This document shows, piece by piece, positions 54,469-58,873 of a stretch of 58,873 nt of DNA (positions are counted from its first letter, which is position 1; the number at the start of each line of letters is the position of its first letter). The notes under the pieces are model-generated. The model did not search any database. It was given only the letters and a program-made list of their open reading frames with translations, and was not told the DNA's origin. Source of the DNA: TTA-H9 sp002071415 (GTDB lineage: Bacteria > Bacteroidota > Bacteroidia > Bacteroidales > TTA-H9); NCBI GenBank assembly GCA_035411425.1, contig DAONSX010000008.1, positions 1 through 58,873 on the forward strand. The letters are read 5' to 3'. A program made the translations under genes and the position numbers.

Positions 54469-54897
54469 TTATATCTTTTCCCATGATTCCACTTCTCCAG
54501 CCACTAAATAAAACAATGGATGAGTTACAGGCATGTCAATAATTTTAACTTCATTGTATTTTTTAACAGCTCGCTTTTTAAGTTTGTTTAAAAGGTGGTG
54601 TAGTTGAAATTCTACTTGTCCTTCCGTAATTGCTATTCTAGTCATTGTTTCCGTTTGTTTGAATTTAGATACATCGAAGTTATACCCTCTATTTTGGGCT
54701 TCTTGCCATACGACATTTAAATAGAAGTCAATACTTTTTAATGGCTTCCTTAGCTGTCTTAAACGCAACAATTGTGGATGATTCCTATAGCCTCGGGTGT
54801 TTCCCATTAGCACAATTAGGGCTAATAAGGCTTCTTTCCATAATGCAATTATTCCCTTCGAATCCAAATATTTAGGATGTATTGATCAAATTCTCAT
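54469..54897 (-). pseudogene. Pyrimidine-dimer DNA glycosylase/endonuclease V gene with an in-frame TGA at codon 4
   Basis: From the ATG at 54895-54897 the minus strand reads M-R-I-stop-S-I-H-P-K-Y-L-D-S-K-G and then continues open for the rest of a 142-codon gene ('IALWKEALLALIVLMG', 'TRGYRNHPQLLRL', 'AQNRGYNFDVSKFK'). Homologues of this family begin M-R-L-W-S-L-H-P-K-Y-L-D, so a Trp codon has become TGA at 54886-54888. The only other start is TTG at 54867, after the conserved segment that contributes to the active site at the N-terminus. Everything downstream is well kept, which suggests either a base error or a very recent loss. Its 3' end abuts crtB. Confidence 0.75.
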
Positions 54898-55310
54898 TTT
54901 TTCATGGTTTGAATCCAATTTAAAATATTCTTTCTACTTCTTTAAAAAAATTTAGCTTGTAAGATCAAATGGCTGATGCAATTATATATTCCTTCATGAT
55001 TTTATCCTGTAGGTATATTGTTCTGCTTATTGATCAACATGGATAGAAGTATTTAGGCAAATATAAAAAAATTGTCCAAACTGTACAATCAAAGGTTATT
55101 TTGATGATTTTGCCTGTTCATTTCGATGAAATATTCGATGTTTATTATTGTTGCAAGTATATGTTGCTGACTTTTATTCAGTCATTTGAACCTTTAGGGT
55201 TGTGATGATTTTATTTTTTATGATTTGAAACCTTAATTTTTATAATTTAAACTTTTAGAGCAAATCGATGAGATAATGGGATGATAAGTATGCGCAAATA
55301 ACTGATAAAT
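54898..55310. other. A+T-rich intergenic region, nothing recognised
   Basis: About 410 bp upstream of the glycosylase-crtB-idi genes and downstream of the HExxH gene. Very T/A-rich; no gene, hairpin terminator or clear promoter box was found. Confidence 0.4.
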
Positions 55311-56294
55311 TTAGGAATCGGGATTGTATCCACTTTTTTTGAAAAATTCTTCTGGATTTTTCATTTCGATGATATCCAATACCGCCTGATGTTTATCCAG
55401 ACATTTATTGAAATATGCTTCTACTATTCTGTATCCCATAAAATAGCCCAAATCGGGTGGTAGGTCATTTTCTACTCTATCGAAATTATACATCCAATTA
55501 TCGGTATTTACACCTGCTTCGATATCTTTCTTGAATTTCATCCAGAGTTCTTTTTCATGAGAAATGCCATAATCATATAAATAGGCGTTCCCTCTCACTC
55601 CGGTTAGCAACCATGCAATGAAATCTGCTGCACCTTCGAAAAGACTTCTATTCAATAGATCATAATTATCGAGCCGAGCATTTACTTGCAAATGATGAAT
55701 TGTTTCGTGGGCAATCACATATATGAGCCTCTTGTCTATATTGGTGTCGGAATCAAGAATTTTCCCAAGAGCATTTAATCCAAATTCTGATAGATCGACC
55801 TTGTTGCTGGATGTAATTATTTCGGCTCCAATAAATAAAAATTCCCTGGTCGATGTACCTCCAGCTCTTAGCGGACTGATGACAAAACAAATTTTTAGCG
55901 GGATATAATTCGGGTAATATTTTTCGATTTTCTGGAATAATTGTATGATTTCTGGGTAGATTTCTTTAGTTAGCAGAGTATTTGCCCTAACACTGTTGAA
56001 AAATTTGGGATAATTACGGATGGCTTCTAAATAATCTTCGGATGTATAATCATAAATGCGAATGAATTCCTTAAAACCATCGGTTCCATTATCGAATAGA
56101 TATTCTTTCAAGCAGTAAATGCTATCCAATGATGAATTACAGTTTTTCAACATATCGAATGCCACCCAAAAGTTGTCGATATCTTTTGTAGTGACAGTAA
56201 AAGCGCTATTTTCAGCAGGTTTAATCTGAGAAAAAGATTGTAAACCAAATAATAAACAATATAAAAAAACAATAATTTTCAAGAATTTTGGCAT
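55311..56294 (-). CDS. Exported HExxH (gluzincin-type) putative metallopeptidase
   Basis: A 327-residue protein with a signal peptide (1-22). A zinc-site HETIHHLQ is at residues 196-203, followed by a glutamate in 'SLFEGAADFIAWLL' (Glu220), the arrangement of DUF2268-like gluzincins. Family membership is tentative; the region before ('PLKICFVISPLRAGGTSTR', 'LFIGAEIIT') also fits DUF2268. The protein is probably periplasmic or on the outer membrane; no lipobox or T9SS tail is present. A 24-bp perfect palindrome lies about 80 bp upstream. Confidence 0.7.
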   Translation of the reverse strand: MPKFLKIIVFLYCLLFGLQSFSQIKPAENSAFTVTTKDIDNFWVAFDMLKNCNSSLDSIYCLKEYLFDNGTDGFKEFIRIYDYTSEDYLEAIRNYPKFFNSVRANTLLTKEIYPEIIQLFQKIEKYYPNYIPLKICFVISPLRAGGTSTREFLFIGAEIITSSNKVDLSEFGLNALGKILDSDTNIDKRLIYVIAHETIHHLQVNARLDNYDLLNRSLFEGAADFIAWLLTGVRGNAYLYDYGISHEKELWMKFKKDIEAGVNTDNWMYNFDRVENDLPPDLGYFMGYRIVEAYFNKCLDKHQAVLDIIEMKNPEEFFKKSGYNPDS

Positions 56295-56845
56295 GATGCA
56301 TAGAATTTTTAATTTGTCGCAACTAATTCAAGCAGAGTTTTTTAGCTATTAAACCTCCTATATATCCATAGATTTCGAAATTATATAATTTCGAAAATAC
56401 TATGTACGAATCTTCTTCTTATAACGCTTCCGTCGAAATGATATTTCATTCAAATTGTGAGTGATAATAATAAATTTCTTCCATTAATAAATATAGAGTT
56501 GAATTTGATTGATTTATTTGTGCTTTGCCCTGTTGCCTTTTACTTTTTTATCTCGACGTAAATTGGAATTTCGACGCTAAACATCAGGGTGTAAAGCGAT
56601 ATGCTTTTTAAAAATCCTCGTTTTTACTCAATGCTTATCTCGATGTTTTCAATTTGCTAAATAGGGCCTGATCTTCATAAAACCCGATTCATGTGTCATC
56701 GATATGCCAAGTTAAACGGTTGGTTTTCAGGATAATTTTCCTCATTTTAAAATGTTAAAAAATTTTTATGAAGCTTCGCGCGATATTCGCTTGTTAAATC
56801 TATTGTATTTTAGTGTTAACTTCATGTTTACCCCAATCCTTTTCG
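56295..56845. other. Long intergenic region upstream of gltX
   Basis: About 550 bp between divergent genes. It holds a perfect 24-bp palindrome (56373-56396) and, at its right end, the gltX promoter box. No gene was found. Confidence 0.5.
56373..56396. repeat. Perfect 24-bp palindrome
   Basis: The arms TTTCGAAATTAT/ATAATTTCGAAA are exact reverse complements with no loop. It lies 79 bp upstream of the HExxH gene start (minus) and about 480 bp before gltX. The symmetry and TTCGAA half-sites look like an operator for a dimeric regulator rather than a terminator, because no T-run follows. Confidence 0.6.
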
Positions 56846-56853
56846 TAATTTTG
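56846..56853 (+). promoter_or_regulatory. -7 box of gltX
   Basis: TAATTTTG matches the -7 consensus 25 bp before the gltX ATG; the -33 region is weak. Confidence 0.6.
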
Positions 56854-56878
56854 CAGGATAGAAATTCTATTATTATTC

Positions 56879-58390
56879 ATGAGTGGAGAAGCTATCAGGG
56901 TGCGATTTGCGCCCAGCCCGACAGGGCCACTTCATATAGGAGGTGTGCGTACTGCATTGTATAATTTTCTTTTTGCCCGGCAACATAATGGAAAATTTAT
57001 TCTGAGGATAGAAGATACCGACAGGAATCGTTTTGTACCTGGTGCTGAGGAATATATTATTAAATCCCTTTCGTGGTGCGGCATTCAATTCGATGAGGGT
57101 GTTCATCTGGGTGGACCTTTTGGGCCTTACCGTCAGAGCGACCGTAAGCATCTATACAAACAATACATTGATATCCTTGTCGAAAATGAACATGCCTATT
57201 ATGCTTTCGACAGTCACGACGATTTAGAAGAAGCTCATGAAAAGAATCCCAATTTTCAGTATGATGCTTTGAGCCGCATGAAAATGTGCAATTCGCTTAC
57301 CTTACCCAAAGAAGAAGTCAAAAGAAGAATAGCCGCAGGTGAGCCTTACGTCGTCAGAGCTTTGATTCCCATAGACATTGTCATTAGGGTAAATGACCTC
57401 ATTCGAGGAGAAGTGGAGGTGGAAAGCAAAACCCTCGACGACAAGGTGCTGTTCAAATCGGATGGAATGCCGACCTACCATCTGGCCAATATCGTAGATG
57501 ATCATCTGATGGAAATTACGCATGTGATTCGCGGCGAAGAATGGCTACCTTCGGCACCTCTGCATGTGTTGCTATACGAGTTTTTTGGATGGGAGAAACC
57601 GCAATTTGCTCACCTGCCTCTTTTGCTAAGGCCCGATGGCAATGGAAAACTCAGTAAGCGCGACGGCGACCGTCTGGGTTTCCCGGTTTATCCACTCGAA
57701 TGGACCGACCCTAAAACAGGTGAAAAATCGATGGGATATCGTGAATCGGGATATTATCCAGAGGCTTTCATCAATATGTTGGCCTTGCTTGGCTGGAATC
57801 CAGGTACCGAACAGGAAATCTTTTCCCTGGATGAACTCATCGATGCCTTTTCACTGGAAAGAGTGGGGAAATCGGGTTCACGTTTTGATCCTGAAAAGGC
57901 CAAATGGTTCAACCAGCAATATTTGAGAAAACGTTCTGATGATGAATTAACCCAGGAGTTCATTCCCATTTTGAAGAATCTTGGCGTAGATTGTTCTTGG
58001 GAATATGTGAAGGAAAGCATACATCTGGTGCGTGAAAGAGTAAGTTTTGTGAAAGAAATCTGGGACCAAGGATGGTTCTTTTTTAAACCTCCTGAAAAGT
58101 ATGATGAAGAAGTCATCAAGAAAAGATGGAAACCCGAAACTTCACAGATTCTTCAAAAATTTTCCGACACTCTTTTGCATCTCGATACATTCGATCAAGT
58201 CCATCTCGATGAAACGATACAAAATTTCCTTCAGGAAAACGCTGTTGAGATGGGTGCTTTGATGAGTCCTTTGAGGATTTGTCTTACTGGAGGTGCTATT
58301 GGCCCTCATCTTACCGAAATAATGGCCTTGATTGGCAAGGAAGAAACCTTACATAGAATTGAAACTGCACTGAAAAAGATAAACCATTAA
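56879..58390 (+). CDS. gltX: Glutamyl-tRNA synthetase
   Basis: A 503-residue class I synthetase charging tRNA-Glu. The HIGH-equivalent is 'FAPSPTGPLHIGGVRTAL' near residue 20, and the KMSKS-equivalent is 'GKLSKRDGDRLGFPVYPL' near residue 258. The length matches the Bacteroidota type. A separate glutaminyl-tRNA synthetase is not in view; whether this enzyme also misacylates tRNA-Gln cannot be told. folB follows 3 bp downstream. Confidence 0.96.
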   Translation: MSGEAIRVRFAPSPTGPLHIGGVRTALYNFLFARQHNGKFILRIEDTDRNRFVPGAEEYIIKSLSWCGIQFDEGVHLGGPFGPYRQSDRKHLYKQYIDILVENEHAYYAFDSHDDLEEAHEKNPNFQYDALSRMKMCNSLTLPKEEVKRRIAAGEPYVVRALIPIDIVIRVNDLIRGEVEVESKTLDDKVLFKSDGMPTYHLANIVDDHLMEITHVIRGEEWLPSAPLHVLLYEFFGWEKPQFAHLPLLLRPDGNGKLSKRDGDRLGFPVYPLEWTDPKTGEKSMGYRESGYYPEAFINMLALLGWNPGTEQEIFSLDELIDAFSLERVGKSGSRFDPEKAKWFNQQYLRKRSDDELTQEFIPILKNLGVDCSWEYVKESIHLVRERVSFVKEIWDQGWFFFKPPEKYDEEVIKKRWKPETSQILQKFSDTLLHLDTFDQVHLDETIQNFLQENAVEMGALMSPLRICLTGGAIGPHLTEIMALIGKEETLHRIETALKKINH

Positions 58391-58393
58391 GTC

Positions 58394-58750
58394 ATGGCTT
58401 GGATTGCCCTCGAACAAATGGAATTTTGGGCCTACCATGGTTGCTTCACCGAGGAACAGGTTATAGGCACTCGCTTCATGATAGACCTCTATATAGAAAC
58501 CGACACATCAAAAGCCGAACTTTCCGACGACTTAAACGACACAATCAATTATCAGAGTGTGTACAAAGTAGTGAAGAACGAAATGCAAATTCCATCGAAA
58601 CTCCTCGAACATCTTGGCAGAAGAATCCTTACAAGTGTATTCACACGTTTCCCTAAGATTTCTTATGCTAAAATAAAGATATCGAAACTGAATCCCGCCT
58701 TGGGAGGGAAAATTGGCAGTGTGAGCGTTAACCTCGAAGAAAAGAGATGA
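58394..58750 (+). CDS. folB: Dihydroneopterin aldolase
   Basis: A 118-residue T-fold enzyme of folate synthesis that splits dihydroneopterin into hydroxymethyl-dihydropterin and glycolaldehyde. The N-terminal 'LEQMEFWAYHGCFTEEQVIG' holds the conserved Tyr and Glu; 'DTINYQSVYKVVKNEM' and 'LLEHLGRRI' follow, and 'AKIKISKLNPALGGKIGSVSV' carries the catalytic Lys region (KxNP). It is full length and probably co-transcribed with gltX. Confidence 0.94.
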   Translation: MAWIALEQMEFWAYHGCFTEEQVIGTRFMIDLYIETDTSKAELSDDLNDTINYQSVYKVVKNEMQIPSKLLEHLGRRILTSVFTRFPKISYAKIKISKLNPALGGKIGSVSVNLEEKR

Positions 58751-58873
58751 AAGTGGTTTTTTGATAAAGAATTAGTTATTCACTCAATCGGCCTTGAAGA
58801 AAAATTTATTTTAGGGCTCCTGTTTTCCGCACTTTTTCGGGACACCGATATAATATATTGATAATCAATATTA

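Noticed and set aside
56752..56964. 70-codon plus-strand frame crossing the gltX promoter and start
   Set aside because: Overlaps the gltX promoter box and coding start in another frame; gltX is certain.

Overview
The window looks like chromosomal DNA from an anaerobic or fermentative member of the Bacteroidota, probably Bacteroidales-like. Evidence: (i) several exported proteins end in type IX secretion (T9SS) C-terminal sorting domains; (ii) there are gingipain-type C25 peptidases; (iii) there is a sodium-pumping methylmalonyl-CoA decarboxylase operon; (iv) promoters follow the Bacteroidota pattern TTTG-N18/19-TAnnTTTG; (v) the base composition is A+T rich with little Shine-Dalgarno signal. 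Species cannot be named from this alone.

Layout. 1-3.5 kb: a transposase remnant followed by a large Eco57I/type IIG-like restriction-modification protein, the most accessory-looking part. 4-8 kb: dtd, a thioesterase/OsmC pair, a small Cys/Lys-rich exported protein, a YdcF-like membrane protein and an SDR epimerase. 8-12 kb: tyrS, tRNA-Leu(CAA), prs, rplY and pth. 12.6-17.2 kb: mce-mmdA-oadG-like-mmdC-mmdB, encoding methylmalonyl-CoA epimerase and the Na+-translocating decarboxylase; the gamma-like subunit carries an N-terminal lamin-tail domain. 17.3-23.4 kb: a frameshifted uridine kinase, a coiled-coil membrane protein, the divergent kbl/tdh threonine-degradation pair, a TatD-like hydrolase, tcdA and tRNA-Gln(CUG). 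23.8-32.4 kb: four consecutive minus-strand exported proteins with T9SS-type tails (Omp28-like/PKD, two C25 peptidases, one unknown). 32.7-39 kb: queA, ispD, leuS, a decayed LysE-family gene and a secreted metallophosphoesterase. 39-41.2 kb: ECF sigma/anti-sigma/Spy-like module and a secreted DxNxDGxCD-repeat protein. 41.3-44.5 kb: tRNA-Ala(GGC), rsmI, FRG protein, Nudix and a second T9SS protein. 44.5-50.5 kb: lysS, a 52-residue membrane protein, a U32 peptidase-family protein, a septknot-like repeat protein, mtnA and an aldo/keto reductase. 50.5-58.9 kb: TonB-dependent receptor, idi, crtB-like synthase, a pyrimidine-dimer glycosylase gene with an early in-frame TGA, an exported HExxH protein, gltX and folB.

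How the genes work together. Most of the window is housekeeping (four aminoacyl-tRNA synthetases, three tRNAs, tRNA/rRNA modification, isoprenoid and folate steps). Metabolic themes are propionate-type fermentation coupled to a sodium gradient, and threonine breakdown to glycine plus acetyl-CoA. The surface theme is T9SS export of proteases and adhesin-like proteins. No CRISPR array, prophage or obviously new defence island was found. The most notable observations are three lesions (udk frameshift, LysE decay, premature stop in the dimer glycosylase gene), the lamin-tail/OadG fusion, the C25 peptidase cluster, and a perfect 24-bp palindrome upstream of the HExxH gene.
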